From assembly GCF_014196125.1 (NCBI RefSeq), contig NZ_JACIDA010000002.1:124001-188000 (forward strand): a stretch of DNA of 64,000 bases. Direction: 5' to 3'. Shown here piece after piece: positions 17,102 to 27,367 of this stretch. A program made the position numbers and the translations under genes. Source of the stretch: Brevundimonas mediterranea (GTDB taxonomy: Bacteria > Pseudomonadota > Alphaproteobacteria > Caulobacterales > Caulobacteraceae). How positions within the stretch are numbered: position 1 is the stretch's first letter; each line of letters begins with the position of its first letter. A model generated the notes under the pieces. It made no database searches, had not been told where the DNA came from, and worked only from the letters and a program-made list of their open reading frames with translations.

Positions 17102-17607
17102 AGACCCGCGCTCCAGCTCAGTTGCACCGAGGTCTCGCCGCCGGCGCCCGGCGCCGCCACCACCTGAAGATTGGTCGCGCCCGCCTGGCCGCCCGCCGCG
17201 CCATAGGCTCGGGCGTCGCCCTGGTTCATGCCCATGACCGAGGTCAGGCCCGCCTCCTCGGCGCGGGTGCGATAGAAGGCCACCACCTCGTCGGGCGTTG
17301 CGGCGGTGGTGAAGGTGACCAGCCCGCCCTCGCCGTCCGGCCCGGCGGCGGTCGTCGCCGGCTGGTCCAGGGCGGCGCCGGGATACAGGGCGGCATAGGC
17401 GGGCGCGCCGGGTGCAGCGGGGATATCCGCCGTCATCGCCTCGGGCGCAGGCGCAGCCTCTCCCTCCGACGGCGAAGCCGGGGCGGTCATTTGGTCAGGG
17501 GCGGCGAGGGAGGCCTGGGCCGGCGCCTTTTCGGTCCTGGACCGGTCGTCGCAACCTGCAAGGCAAAGCAAGACTAAGGCGGCCGAGGCCGCCAGACGGC
17601 GTATCAT
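17098..17607 (-). CDS. Lipoprotein, first gene of a three-gene export operon
   Basis: The 169-residue product starts MIRRLAASAALVLLCLAGCD, a signal peptide with lipobox LAGC. A Pro/Ala/Glu-rich linker leads to a C-terminal domain of about 90 residues (VTFTTAATPDEVVAFYRTRAEEAGLTSVMGMNQGDARAYGA shortened here to its TPDEVVAFYRTRAEEAGL core), which resembles small alpha-beta domains of envelope lipoproteins. The stop overlaps the GTG start of the acid-phosphatase-like gene. The start at 17607 is chosen for the lipoprotein leader. The function is unknown. Confidence 0.8.
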   Translation of the reverse strand: MIRRLAASAALVLLCLAGCDDRSRTEKAPAQASLAAPDQMTAPASPSEGEAAPAPEAMTADIPAAPGAPAYAALYPGAALDQPATTAAGPDGEGGLVTFTTAATPDEVVAFYRTRAEEAGLTSVMGMNQGDARAYGAAGGQAGATNLQVVAAPGAGGETSVQLSWSAGL

Positions 17608-17682
17608 CGGGGAATCGTCCCTTGGACCCATGGTCAAGGCGCCACCGTGGCGCAAGGATGCGGCGGCAGCAAGGCGTCGGCG

Positions 17683-17961
17683 TCAATCGTCGTGTTCGGT
17701 GCGGCTCTGGGCGTCAGCCGAGGCCCGTCCTTCTTCGGCCAAGGTCTCGTTGATTTCGAGCGAGTCAGGGTCGTCGTCTGACCCGCTGGCCGACCCGCCG
17801 CGCAGCGAGCCGGCGCGGGTGTCCGATCCCGAGTCGCTACCGTCCAACGCCTCGATCAAGGCGTCCGCCTTGTGCCCCAGGTCCGGCTTTTCGCCCATAT
17901 CGGCGGCTTCGCGGGCATCCTCGCACTCGGCTTCGGTCTTTTCGGCGTCAACGTCCGTCAT
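17683..17961 (-). CDS. Small acidic hydrophilic protein, unknown
   Basis: The 92-residue product is dominated by Asp, Glu, Ser and Ala, with two Cys-free halves joined by a Gly/Ser/Asp stretch ([20 protein letters not shown]). It has no signal peptide or membrane segment and is probably intrinsically disordered. It lies 75 bp upstream of the lipoprotein operon in the same direction. Codon third positions look coding. No family recognised. Confidence 0.6.
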   Translation of the reverse strand: MTDVDAEKTEAECEDAREAADMGEKPDLGHKADALIEALDGSDSGSDTRAGSLRGGSASGSDDDPDSLEINETLAEEGRASADAQSRTEHDD

Positions 17962-18062
17962 GGCTCATGTCTCCGGGTTCGTCGGAGGTAAAGCGCCCGA
18001 CCCGGTTGCGGTTCCCCGCTCCCTGCCCTTGAACCTCGGCCGTCAACCCCGATCTAGGCGTC

Positions 18063-19067
<1,005 letters not shown>

Positions 19068-19076
19068 TTGGCCGGT

Positions 19077-20051
19077 TCACTCCAGTCCGGTCAGAAACGC
19101 CAGCAGCAGCCCATTCACCTCATCCGGCCGCTCCTGCTGAATCCAGTGGCCGGCGCCGGACAGGACGACCGAACGGGTCAGGTTTGGAACCCAGTCCTTC
19201 AGCCCCGCTTCGGCCGAGCCGGCGTAATGCCGCACCGGGTCGTCCTCGCCGACGATGAACAGGGCCGGCTGGAGAATCTGCTGATCCTGCACGAAGGCGG
19301 TCAGCGACCAGTTCAGGTCGATGGCCCGATACCAGTTCAGCGGCCCGTCGAAGCCGCCGGCCGTGAAGGCTTCGACATATTCGGCGAAATGGGCGGCGCT
19401 CATCCACGGCGGCAGGTCGGCGCCGTCGTCTATACTGTCCAGCAGGCCGAGGCCGCGCGCCATGAAGCCGGTCGCCCGTTTCGCAGCCGGGGTGGCCCCG
19501 TCATAGGCCCAGAACAGTTTCCTCAGCGTCGTCGCCGGATCGACCTCCAGCGCCAGATGGGCGTCCGCCGCCTGGAACCGGCTGATATAGAGATCGCCCA
19601 TACCGGCCCGCTCGGACAGGATGGCCATGACGGTCGTCGGCGGGCCCTGGGGCCGACGCGGCTGGAAGGGCACGGACAGACCGGCCACCGCCGTGAACAG
19701 ATCGGGCCGCAGCAGGGCGCAATGCCAGGCGACCGGCGCGCCCCAGTCGTGGCCCACGACGACGGCGCTCTGTTTGCCCAGCGCCCGGACCAGATCGACC
19801 ATGTCCCCGACCAGATGCAGGATCGAACAGACGTCGACGCCCTTGGGCTTGTCCGTGCCGCCGTATCCGCGCATGTCCGGCGCCACAACGTGATATCCCG
19901 CCGCCGACACGGCCTCGACCTGGACCCGCCAGCTGATCCCCAGTTCGGGGAAACCATGGATCAGCAGGACCAGTGGCGCGTTGGGGTCTTCGAACCCCGC
20001 CTCCAGCACCTGTTGGACAAGGCCGTCGGTCTTGATAAGCCGGGTGCGCAT
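19077..20051 (-). CDS. Alpha/beta hydrolase, epoxide-hydrolase-like
   Basis: This 324-residue protein has the epoxide hydrolase layout: the oxyanion HGFPE motif, the nucleophile elbow VVVGHDWGAPVAW with Asp as nucleophile, a cap domain, and the catalytic His in SGAGHWIQQERPDEVN. Asp at the elbow followed by Trp fits epoxide hydrolases and dehalogenases rather than esterases. The start at 20051 has GGGGAGG 6-12 bases upstream; the open frame extends 8 codons further. Substrate unknown. It is divergent from the aldo/keto reductase gene across 59 bp. Confidence 0.9.
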   Translation of the reverse strand: MRTRLIKTDGLVQQVLEAGFEDPNAPLVLLIHGFPELGISWRVQVEAVSAAGYHVVAPDMRGYGGTDKPKGVDVCSILHLVGDMVDLVRALGKQSAVVVGHDWGAPVAWHCALLRPDLFTAVAGLSVPFQPRRPQGPPTTVMAILSERAGMGDLYISRFQAADAHLALEVDPATTLRKLFWAYDGATPAAKRATGFMARGLGLLDSIDDGADLPPWMSAAHFAEYVEAFTAGGFDGPLNWYRAIDLNWSLTAFVQDQQILQPALFIVGEDDPVRHYAGSAEAGLKDWVPNLTRSVVLSGAGHWIQQERPDEVNGLLLAFLTGLE

Positions 20052-20110
20052 TCCAACCTCCCCATCCCTAGCCAAGGCGGCCTATGCCGCTCTCATCGAA
20101 CAGGACGGAC

Positions 20111-20947
20111 ATGACCCGCCTCGTCACCTTTGCAGACGGTACGACCGTTCCCGCCCTGGGCCAAGGCACCTGGGAGATGGGCGACGATCCCGCCTGGCGC
20201 GACGAGGAGCAACAGGCCCTGGCGCGCGGCATCGACCTGGGCCTGACCCTGATTGACACGGCCGAGCTGTACGGCGACGGCCGCTCCGAACGGCTGGTGG
20301 GCGAGGTCATCGCCGGGCGCCGCGACGAGGTCTTTCTGGTCTCCAAGGTCCGGCCCGACAACGCGTCGGAAATGAAGATGATGCTGGCCTGCGAGAAGTC
20401 GCTGGAACGGCTGGGGACCGACCGGCTGGATCTGTATCTGCTGCACTGGGAAGGCCATGTGCCGCTGGAGGAGACGGTCGAGGCGTTTCGCGAACTGGTC
20501 GATGAGGGGATGATCGCCCGCTGGGGCGTGTCCAATCTGGATCTGCGCGCCATGGAGCGGCTGATGGAGATCGAGGGGGCCGAGGACTGCGCCGTCAACC
20601 AGCTGCTCTATAATCTGGGCTCACGCGGGGTGGAGTTCGATCTGCTGCCGTGGATGCAGGCGCGCGACATGCCGATGATGGCCTATTCCCCCCTGGGCCG
20701 CGGCGAGTTGCTGGAACAGCCCCTGATCCGCGACATCGCCAACCGCCACAGCGCCGACCCGGCCCAGGTCGCCCTGGCCGCCGTCCTGCGCCACGACGGG
20801 GTCATCGCCATCCCCAAGGCCAGCTCGGTCGAACACGTCGAGGCCAACGCCGACGCCCTGGAGATCCAGTTCGACCTCGAGGACATCGAACGCCTCGACG
20901 AAGCCTTCCCCCCGCCCACGCGCGAGACGCCGCTGGATATCATCTGA
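20111..20947 (+). CDS. Aldo/keto reductase
   Basis: The 278-residue NADPH-dependent oxidoreductase has the AKR tetrad: Asp in LIDTAELYGDGRSE, the active-site Tyr in the same stretch, Lys in FLVSKVRPDN, and His in LYLLHWEG. The C-terminal NADP-binding loop reads IAIPKASSVEHVEANADAL. It resembles the YeaE/DkgA-like subgroup that reduces small aldehydes and ketones. The start MTRLVTFADGTTVPALGQG is set at 20111; a 9-codon upstream extension is unlikely. A 50-bp gap separates its stop from the convergent SDR gene. Confidence 0.93.
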   Translation: MTRLVTFADGTTVPALGQGTWEMGDDPAWRDEEQQALARGIDLGLTLIDTAELYGDGRSERLVGEVIAGRRDEVFLVSKVRPDNASEMKMMLACEKSLERLGTDRLDLYLLHWEGHVPLEETVEAFRELVDEGMIARWGVSNLDLRAMERLMEIEGAEDCAVNQLLYNLGSRGVEFDLLPWMQARDMPMMAYSPLGRGELLEQPLIRDIANRHSADPAQVALAAVLRHDGVIAIPKASSVEHVEANADALEIQFDLEDIERLDEAFPPPTRETPLDII

Positions 20948-20996
20948 GGCAAGGGACACGGCCGACCCCCGGCCGCGTCCCTTGCCACGGCGTGAT

Positions 20997-21746
20997 TTAA
21001 CGGTTGCCGCCGGCCACAGCGATGATTTCACCGGTGATCCAGGCGCTGTCTGACGAGGCCAGGAAGACGGCCACAGGCGCGATGTCAGACGGCTGACCCA
21101 TGCGGCCGAGCGGGGTCTGGGCGACCATCTGGGCCTCCAGTTCCGAGCCGATGATGCCCGTGGCGTGCGTGCCCTCGGTCTCGACGGCGCCGGGCGCGAT
21201 GGCGTTGACCCGGATCTTGCGCGGGCCAAGCTCTTTGGCGAGCACGCGGGTGATCGAGTCCACGGCGGCCTTGGTGGCCGTGTACACCGAGGCGGTCGGA
21301 ATATCGACGGTGGTGGCGCTCGAGCTGATGTTGATCACGCTGCCGCCGTCGGGACCGAAGCGCTTGGCCGCCTCGCTAGTGGCCAGCAGCAGGCCCAGAA
21401 CATTGGTGTCGAACTGGCGGCGGTACTCGGCCTCGGTAAAGTCCTCAATCGGCGCGAAGGCATAGACGCCGGCGTTGTTGACGAGGATGTCCACGGCGCC
21501 GAACGCCTTCTGGGTCTCGTCGAACAGCCGCGTGACATCGTCGCTGCTGGCCACCGACGCCTGGACGGCGATGGCCTTGCCGCCGGCGGCGGTGATCTCG
21601 GCCACGACCTTGTCGGCCCCTTCGCGGCTGGAGGCGTAGTTGACCGCCACTGCGGCGCCCTCGGCGGCCAGGGCCTTGGCGATGGCCGCGCCTATGCCCT
21701 TGGACGCCCCGGTGACGACGGCGGTCTTGCCTGAAAGCTTGCTCAT
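20997..21746 (-). CDS. SDR-family oxidoreductase (3-oxoacyl-ACP reductase-like)
   Basis: The 249-residue protein is a classical short-chain dehydrogenase: cofactor motif TGASKGIGAAIAKAL, NNAGVYAF, catalytic Ser in NISSSAT, and YTATKAAVD with Tyr and Lys. The C-terminus ITGEIIAVAGGNR departs slightly from the usual DGG end. It is preceded on the same strand by an ArsR-type regulator 98 bp upstream. The gap is AT-rich for this genome, so regulation of this gene by that ArsR protein is a fair inference. Start at MSKLSGKTAVVTG is standard, with GGAGAGA just upstream. Confidence 0.93.
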   Translation of the reverse strand: MSKLSGKTAVVTGASKGIGAAIAKALAAEGAAVAVNYASSREGADKVVAEITAAGGKAIAVQASVASSDDVTRLFDETQKAFGAVDILVNNAGVYAFAPIEDFTEAEYRRQFDTNVLGLLLATSEAAKRFGPDGGSVINISSSATTVDIPTASVYTATKAAVDSITRVLAKELGPRKIRVNAIAPGAVETEGTHATGIIGSELEAQMVAQTPLGRMGQPSDIAPVAVFLASSDSAWITGEIIAVAGGNR

Positions 21747-21844
21747 GATCTCTCTCCGGTCGCCTTCAGCGGCGAACGGTTTGATACTTAGATAACCATC
21801 GAAGTGATTCAATAAGCGAGGCCGTTGATTTTCTGAAAGCCGCC

Positions 21845-22147
21845 TCAGATTTCGGCGAGCTGGGCCAGATAGGCGTTCAGAACGTCGCGCTGCAGCACCA
21901 GGAAGGCGAACTTGCCCTGCCGGCAGATCTGGATCAGGCCGGCGGTCTCAAGCTCCTTCATATGGTGCGAGAAGGTGGGGGCGCTGACCGCCACGAGTTG
22001 GGCGACCGCGCCGCAGGGGGCGGGTTCGCTGGTCGCGCCGATTTCCTTGAGGATCTGACGGCGGCGCGGCTCCGCCAGGGCCTTGGCGATCAGGTTCACC
22101 TGGCGTTCGTCCAGCACGATGCGCGGCGCGTCTTCCATAGGGCTCAT
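21845..22147 (-). CDS. ArsR-family transcriptional regulator
   Basis: The 100-residue protein is a winged-helix regulator: [16 protein letters not shown], then [38 protein letters not shown] (recognition helix and wing; key [12 protein letters not shown] core). The only Cys are scattered (PCGA and ICRQ), not the ArsR metal-binding ELCVC motif, so it is more like the non-metal SdpR/helix-turn-helix subgroup. It probably controls the SDR gene downstream and itself. ATG codons at 22147 and 22138 are both possible. Confidence 0.88.
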   Translation of the reverse strand: MSPMEDAPRIVLDERQVNLIAKALAEPRRRQILKEIGATSEPAPCGAVAQLVAVSAPTFSHHMKELETAGLIQICRQGKFAFLVLQRDVLNAYLAQLAEI

Positions 22148-22230
22148 ATGCGGTGCGAGAGCGCCTGACGCAAATGGGTTCGCGGCCTATGGGAGACGGG
22201 GTCGCGACGACACATCGATCGTCAGATCGA

Positions 22231-22629
22231 CTACCCGCTCCCGATCAACTCCAACAGCCGCGCCCGCGCCTCCCCGGCATAGCGCGACGCCGGGCCCCGC
22301 CCCCAGACCGGATCGGGCCACAGGCCGTCGTCACGACGTCGGCCGACGACATGGACGTGCAGCTGGGCCGTCACATTGCCGATAGCCCCCACGTTCAGCT
22401 TCTCGACCGGCCCCAATCGCCGCACCAGCGCCCCGGCCCGCACCGTCTCCTCCATCAGCATGGCCCGCTGTTCGATGCTCAGGTCTTCCAGCTCCACCGC
22501 CCCCTCGACACGCGGGATCAGGATCAGCCAGGGAAACCGCGCGTCGTCCTGCAGCCGCACATGGCACAGCGGCCATTCGGCGGCGGCGACCGATCCGGCC
22601 TCGAAGGCGGGCGCGACGACAAACCCCAT
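22231..22629 (-). CDS. HIT-family protein
   Basis: The 132-residue protein has the histidine-triad fold with FPWLILIPRVEGAVELEDL and the catalytic stretch TAQLHVHVVGRRRDD. The usual HxHxHxx reads Q-L-H-V-H-V-V, so the first His is Gln, a variant seen in a subgroup of bacterial HIT proteins. HIT proteins hydrolyse nucleoside phosphoramidates or dinucleotides. It follows the SIMPL-domain gene with 2 bp between stop and start. The substrate is unknown. Confidence 0.88.
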   Translation of the reverse strand: MGFVVAPAFEAGSVAAAEWPLCHVRLQDDARFPWLILIPRVEGAVELEDLSIEQRAMLMEETVRAGALVRRLGPVEKLNVGAIGNVTAQLHVHVVGRRRDDGLWPDPVWGRGPASRYAGEARARLLELIGSG

Positions 22630-22631
22630 GC

Positions 22632-23546
22632 TCAGTTCAGTCCGTAGATGACGCAGGCGCTGTCGGTCATGACCTGCAACGGCGGCTGAAGCGCCAGCCG
22701 TGCGGCCTCGATCTGAGCCTCGCTCGGCGCTCCGCCCGCCATCTCGGCAACTGGCGCAGGCACACGAACCGCCAAACGTGGCGGCGGCGGAGCGTTAACG
22801 CGCGACCCCGTCACCATCATCTCGTCCACCGTCGTCTCCTGCCCACCCCCGGCGGCATAGGCGGGCCAGCCCGCCAGGACGTCGGTCTGGCAGACCCGGC
22901 CCGACGGATCGATGATCTTGACCCGGCCCAGGGTCGCGCCCGCATTGGTCGCCGCCGCCTCGGCCCGGCGCCGCGCATCCTTCATCGCCTCGGCCTGCAG
23001 ATTGGCCTTCCAGCTGTTCTCTGGATCCAGCTGGAAATTCACCTGGCCGATCGACGTCGGGCGCGAGGCCACGATGGTGGCGTACACCCGCTCGATCAGG
23101 CTCACGTCGCGGACCGTCACATTGACCGAGGCGTCGGCCTGATAGCGCGCCACCCGGTCGGCGCGGGTGTTGTCGCGCATCACCCCGTTCTCGTCGCGGT
23201 ACTGATCATACAGGGGCCGAGTAGTGACGCTGGTCTCGACCCGCACCTTGTCCGCCCCATAGGCCGACAGAGACTGGCTCAGCGCCCGCACCTGATCGGC
23301 GGCGGCCCGCGAGGCCTCGGCGACGCTGCGGTCTACCGACTGGAAGCTGGCGGAGACGAAGGCGCGGTTGGCCTGGAGTTCGACCCGCACCTCGCCGACC
23401 GAGGCGATGACCGGGTCGCGCATCCACCAGGGCGCGGGAATATAGCGGTCGCCGATGGTCGCGGGCGGGGCCTGGGCCAGGGCGGGAGCGGCGACGACGA
23501 CGGGGGCGGCGCCCAGCAGCAGGGCCAGGGCAAGGGAACGGCGCAT
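22632..23546 (-). CDS. SIMPL-domain (DUF541) periplasmic protein
   Basis: The 304-residue product has a signal peptide (MRRSLALALLLGAAPVVVAA, cleaved after ALAQA) and a SIMPL domain: ASVGEVRVELQANRAFVSAS, ASRAAADQVRALSQSLSAYG, VRVETSVTTRPLYDQYRDENG, and VNVTVRDVSLIERVYATIV. SIMPL/YggE-type proteins are periplasmic and are linked to oxidative stress in E. coli, with no defined activity. The C-terminus has three Cys, possibly disulfide-bonded. The start at 23546 is chosen for the signal peptide and GGAGGA 6 bases upstream. It is divergent from mdh. Confidence 0.88.
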   Translation of the reverse strand: MRRSLALALLLGAAPVVVAAPALAQAPPATIGDRYIPAPWWMRDPVIASVGEVRVELQANRAFVSASFQSVDRSVAEASRAAADQVRALSQSLSAYGADKVRVETSVTTRPLYDQYRDENGVMRDNTRADRVARYQADASVNVTVRDVSLIERVYATIVASRPTSIGQVNFQLDPENSWKANLQAEAMKDARRRAEAAATNAGATLGRVKIIDPSGRVCQTDVLAGWPAYAAGGGQETTVDEMMVTGSRVNAPPPPRLAVRVPAPVAEMAGGAPSEAQIEAARLALQPPLQVMTDSACVIYGLN

Positions 23547-23672
23547 CGAAATCCTCCGGTTTGCGCCCGACTTTCGCAAGCCAGACCAAGGCCGTAAAGC
23601 GAGGTTCTTGCGACAGCCGCGAGAGGGGTCTAGACCGCCCGCACGATTAATCCCCTTTCGCACACGCAATAA

Positions 23673-24647
<975 letters not shown>

Positions 24648-24672
24648 GCGATCGTCCAGATCGAATGACGAA

Positions 24673-24705
24673 GGGCCTGCGGATCGCTCCGCAGGCCCTT
24701 TTTCT
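24673..24705 (+). terminator. Rho-independent terminator of mdh
   Basis: GGGCCTGCGGA and TCCGCAGGCCC form a perfect 11-bp stem with a TCGC loop, followed by TTTTTCTTT. It begins 25 bp after the mdh stop. Confidence 0.93.
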
Positions 24706-24718
24706 TTGCACTCACAGA

Positions 24719-24869
24719 CCTTCCCCCGCTTGCGGGGGAAGTGTCAGCTCGTCGAGCGCAGCGAGACGGCTGACGATGGGGGAAGTCTTCTTCCAGCCAA
24801 GCAAGACTCCCCTCTCCGAGCCTGGTCCGCTGCGCGGACGCCGGCCCACCTCTCCCGCAAGCGGGAGAG
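24719..24869. repeat. Intergenic repeat with two hairpin ends
   Basis: The stretch between mdh and zapE starts with the hairpin TTCCCCCGC-TTGCGGGGGAA and ends with CTCTCCCGC-AAGCGGGAGAG. In between is GC-rich sequence with short dyads (GTCAGC...GCTGAC) and no coding pattern. The layout is like the dispersed intergenic elements common in alphaproteobacteria. It ends only 10 bp before the zapE stop. Confidence 0.6.
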
Positions 24870-24878
24870 GGTCTGCTG

Positions 24879-25970
24879 TCACTCCCGCACGTGGGCCAGC
24901 CAGTCCTTGCTCTGCATCTCGTTGAAGCGCGACACGGTCCGTTCGAACTCGAACGCCCCCACCCCTTCGGTATAGAGGGCCTCGGGCCGGGCGGCGGCCA
25001 GGACGATCAGCTTGGTCTTGGCCTCGTACAGGGCGTCCACCAGGGTCACCAGACGCCGCGCCTCGTGGTGGTTGGCCGAACTCAGGATCGGCACATCCTC
25101 CAGAAACAGGGTGTGGAACCGTTCGGCGATGGCCAGATAGTCCTGCGGCCCCAGCGGCCGGCCGCACAGGTCCGCGAAACTCGCCCGCGCCATCGAGCCG
25201 ACCGTCCGTTCGATCACCACGTCGCGACCCAGCACGGTCAGGTGCGCCGGTTCTTCCGGCTCGCCCCCCTTCAGTTCGCGCCAGAGTTCCTCGAACCCGG
25301 CCCGGTCGTCCGGCGTATGCCAGATCTCGGCCGCACTCAGCCGGTCCAGCCGCCAGTCGCGCGCCCCCGCCGTCTGCACCACGGCGCAGCGGTCGCGGAT
25401 GATGTCGATGAAGGGGGTGAAGAGCTGGCGGTTGATGCCGTTCTTGTACAGGTCCTCGGGCGCCCGGTTCGAGGTGATGGCCAGCACCACCTTATCCTCG
25501 AACAGGGCCTCGAACAGCCGGCCCAGGATCATGGCGTCGGCGATGTCCGTCACCTGAAGTTCGTCGAAACACAGCAGCCGGGCTTCGGACGCGATCAGCC
25601 TGGCGATGGGGGGAATGGGGTCGTCGCCCTTATGAGTCCCGAACACGGCCTTGCGGGTCTTCGCATCCCCCTCGCGCCACTGGCGCACCAGGTCGTGGAT
25701 CCGGGCCATGAAGGCGTGGAAATGAGCGCGCGTTTTCCGGGGCTCAGGCGTGGCCGAATAGAACAGGTCCATCAGCATGGACTTGCCCCGCCCCGGCGGC
25801 CCCCACAGATAGATCCCCTTCACCTCGGGCGGCCGTCCGAACAGGCCGCGCCGGGCCAGATCGGTCTCCAGCCGCTCCAGGGCGACCAGCACCTGGTCTT
25901 GCGCCGGATCGGGCGTCAGCACGCCCTCTTCCACGCGGATGTCGTAGGCGTTTCGGATGCGGGAGGTCAT
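24879..25970 (-). CDS. zapE: Cell division/AFG1-type ATPase ZapE
   Basis: The 363-residue AAA-type ATPase has Walker A GIYLWGPPGRGKSMLMDLFY, Walker B LLCFDELQVTDIADAM, and the AFG1 family stretches HFHAFMARIHDLV, TSNRAPEDLYKNGINRQLF and PILSSANHHEARRLVTLVDALYE (core ANHHEARRL). In E. coli ZapE destabilises FtsZ rings under stress; related LACE1/AFG1 act in mitochondria. It is divergent from asd across about 140 bp. The last codons abut a repeat element. Confidence 0.93.
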   Translation of the reverse strand: MTSRIRNAYDIRVEEGVLTPDPAQDQVLVALERLETDLARRGLFGRPPEVKGIYLWGPPGRGKSMLMDLFYSATPEPRKTRAHFHAFMARIHDLVRQWREGDAKTRKAVFGTHKGDDPIPPIARLIASEARLLCFDELQVTDIADAMILGRLFEALFEDKVVLAITSNRAPEDLYKNGINRQLFTPFIDIIRDRCAVVQTAGARDWRLDRLSAAEIWHTPDDRAGFEELWRELKGGEPEEPAHLTVLGRDVVIERTVGSMARASFADLCGRPLGPQDYLAIAERFHTLFLEDVPILSSANHHEARRLVTLVDALYEAKTKLIVLAAARPEALYTEGVGAFEFERTVSRFNEMQSKDWLAHVRE

Positions 25971-26111
25971 GAGCCCCTGCTTAAAGTCCCCGCCGGCGAA
26001 AAGCGATTGCTTCGCGGCTGCGAACGCCTAAATGCACACCACACAACACATCGCGCTCAAGCAGCGAGGCCCCGTGGGCCGAGCGATAGCGCGTCCGAAG
26101 GACCAATCATC

Positions 26112-27158
26112 ATGGGTTATCGCGTCGCGATCGTCGGGGCCACGGGCAATGTGGGCCGCGAAATGCTGAACATCCTCGAGGAGCTGGAATTCCCCGTCGA
26201 TGAAATCCACGCCATCGCCTCGCGCAAGTCCAAGGGGGTCGAGGTCTCGTTCGGCGACAAGACCATCAAATGCCAGGACATCGAACAGTTCGACTTCTCC
26301 AAGGTCGACCTGGTCCTGATGTCGGCCGGCGGCGAGGTGTCGCGCGCCTGGTCCGAGAAGATCGGCAAGGCCGGTCCCATCGTGATCGACAACTCCTCGG
26401 CCTTCCGCAAGGACCCGGACGTGCCCCTGATCGTGCCGGAAGTGAACCCGGACGCGGTCAAGGACGCCAAGAAGAAGAACATCATCGCCAACCCCAACTG
26501 CTCGACCATCCAGCTGGTCACGGCGCTGAAACCCCTCCACGACGCGGCCAAGATCAAGCGGGTGGTGGTCTCGACCTATCAGTCGGTGTCCGGCGCCGGC
26601 AAGGAAGGCATGGACGAGCTGTGGAACCAGACCAAGGCCATCTACGGCCTGGGCGACGCGCGTCCCAAGAAGTTCCCCAAACAGATCGCCTTCAACGTCA
26701 TCCCCTATATCGGCTCCTTCCTCGAGGACGGCTCGACCGACGAGGAGCAGAAGATGTCGGACGAGACGCACAAGATGCTGGACCCCGACATCAAGGTCAC
26801 CGTCACCTGCGTGCGCGTGCCGGTCTTCGTCGGCCACTCCGAGGCCGTGAACATCGAGTTCGACCGCCCCATCGCCCCGGACGAGGCCCGCGCCATCCTG
26901 CGCGAGGCGCCGGGCGTGCTGGTGATCGATAAGCAGGAGCACGACGGCTATATCACCCCCGTCGACGCCGCCGGCGAACACGCCGTCTATGTCAGCCGCA
27001 TCCGCAAGGATCCGACCGTCGAGAACGGCCTGAACCTGTGGATCGTGTCCGACAACCTGCGCAAGGGCGCCGCCCTGAACGCCGTCCAGATCGCCCAGCT
27101 GCTGGACGAGACGGGGGTGATCACCTCGTCGTCGGGGTATCGTTCGATCACGGTGTAA
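26112..27158 (+). CDS. asd: Aspartate-semialdehyde dehydrogenase
   Basis: This 348-residue NADPH-dependent enzyme makes aspartate semialdehyde for lysine, diaminopimelate, threonine and methionine synthesis. It has VAIVGATGNVGREML at the start, the catalytic Cys in NPNCSTIQLV, SVSGAGKEGMDELW, TCVRVPVFVGHSEAVNIEF with the catalytic His, and the C-terminal DNLRKGAALNAVQI. The ATG at 26112 gives the normal family start; the very long open frame upstream is the antisense shadow of zapE and is rejected as an extension. Together with lysA it covers two steps of lysine synthesis in this window. Confidence 0.97.
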   Translation: MGYRVAIVGATGNVGREMLNILEELEFPVDEIHAIASRKSKGVEVSFGDKTIKCQDIEQFDFSKVDLVLMSAGGEVSRAWSEKIGKAGPIVIDNSSAFRKDPDVPLIVPEVNPDAVKDAKKKNIIANPNCSTIQLVTALKPLHDAAKIKRVVVSTYQSVSGAGKEGMDELWNQTKAIYGLGDARPKKFPKQIAFNVIPYIGSFLEDGSTDEEQKMSDETHKMLDPDIKVTVTCVRVPVFVGHSEAVNIEFDRPIAPDEARAILREAPGVLVIDKQEHDGYITPVDAAGEHAVYVSRIRKDPTVENGLNLWIVSDNLRKGAALNAVQIAQLLDETGVITSSSGYRSITV

Positions 27159-27172
27159 ACCGCTCCTCTTAG

Positions 27173-27347
27173 CTTTCGTCATCCTCCGGCAAGCCGCGTC
27201 TTCGCGGCGCAGACCGGGGGACCCAGCGGCGCCGAAGGCGAAATCCATCCGCCGCTGGGTACGAAAGACCTCTTCTGCGACAGGTTCGCGCTCTCGCGCG
27301 CCGCTGGGTCCCCCGGTTCCGCTTCGCGGCCCGGAGGATGACGAAAG
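27173..27347. repeat. Nested inverted-repeat element between asd and rarD
   Basis: Outer arms CTTTCGTCATCCTCCGG (27173-27189) and its exact reverse complement (27331-27347) enclose inner 18-bp perfect arms at 27214-27231 and 27299-27316 (CCGGGGGACCCAGCGGCG and complement). A third partial copy, CCGCCGCTGGGTACG, lies at about 27250. The single strand could form a large cruciform. Fragments of the outer end occur at 52-75. No open reading frame is convincing inside. Confidence 0.8.
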
Positions 27348-27367
27348 TAAAATCAGGTGCGCTCCCC

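Noticed and set aside
24891..26111. N-terminal extension of asd by about 400 codons
   Set aside because: The extension is antisense to zapE; asd alignment and size place the start at 26112.
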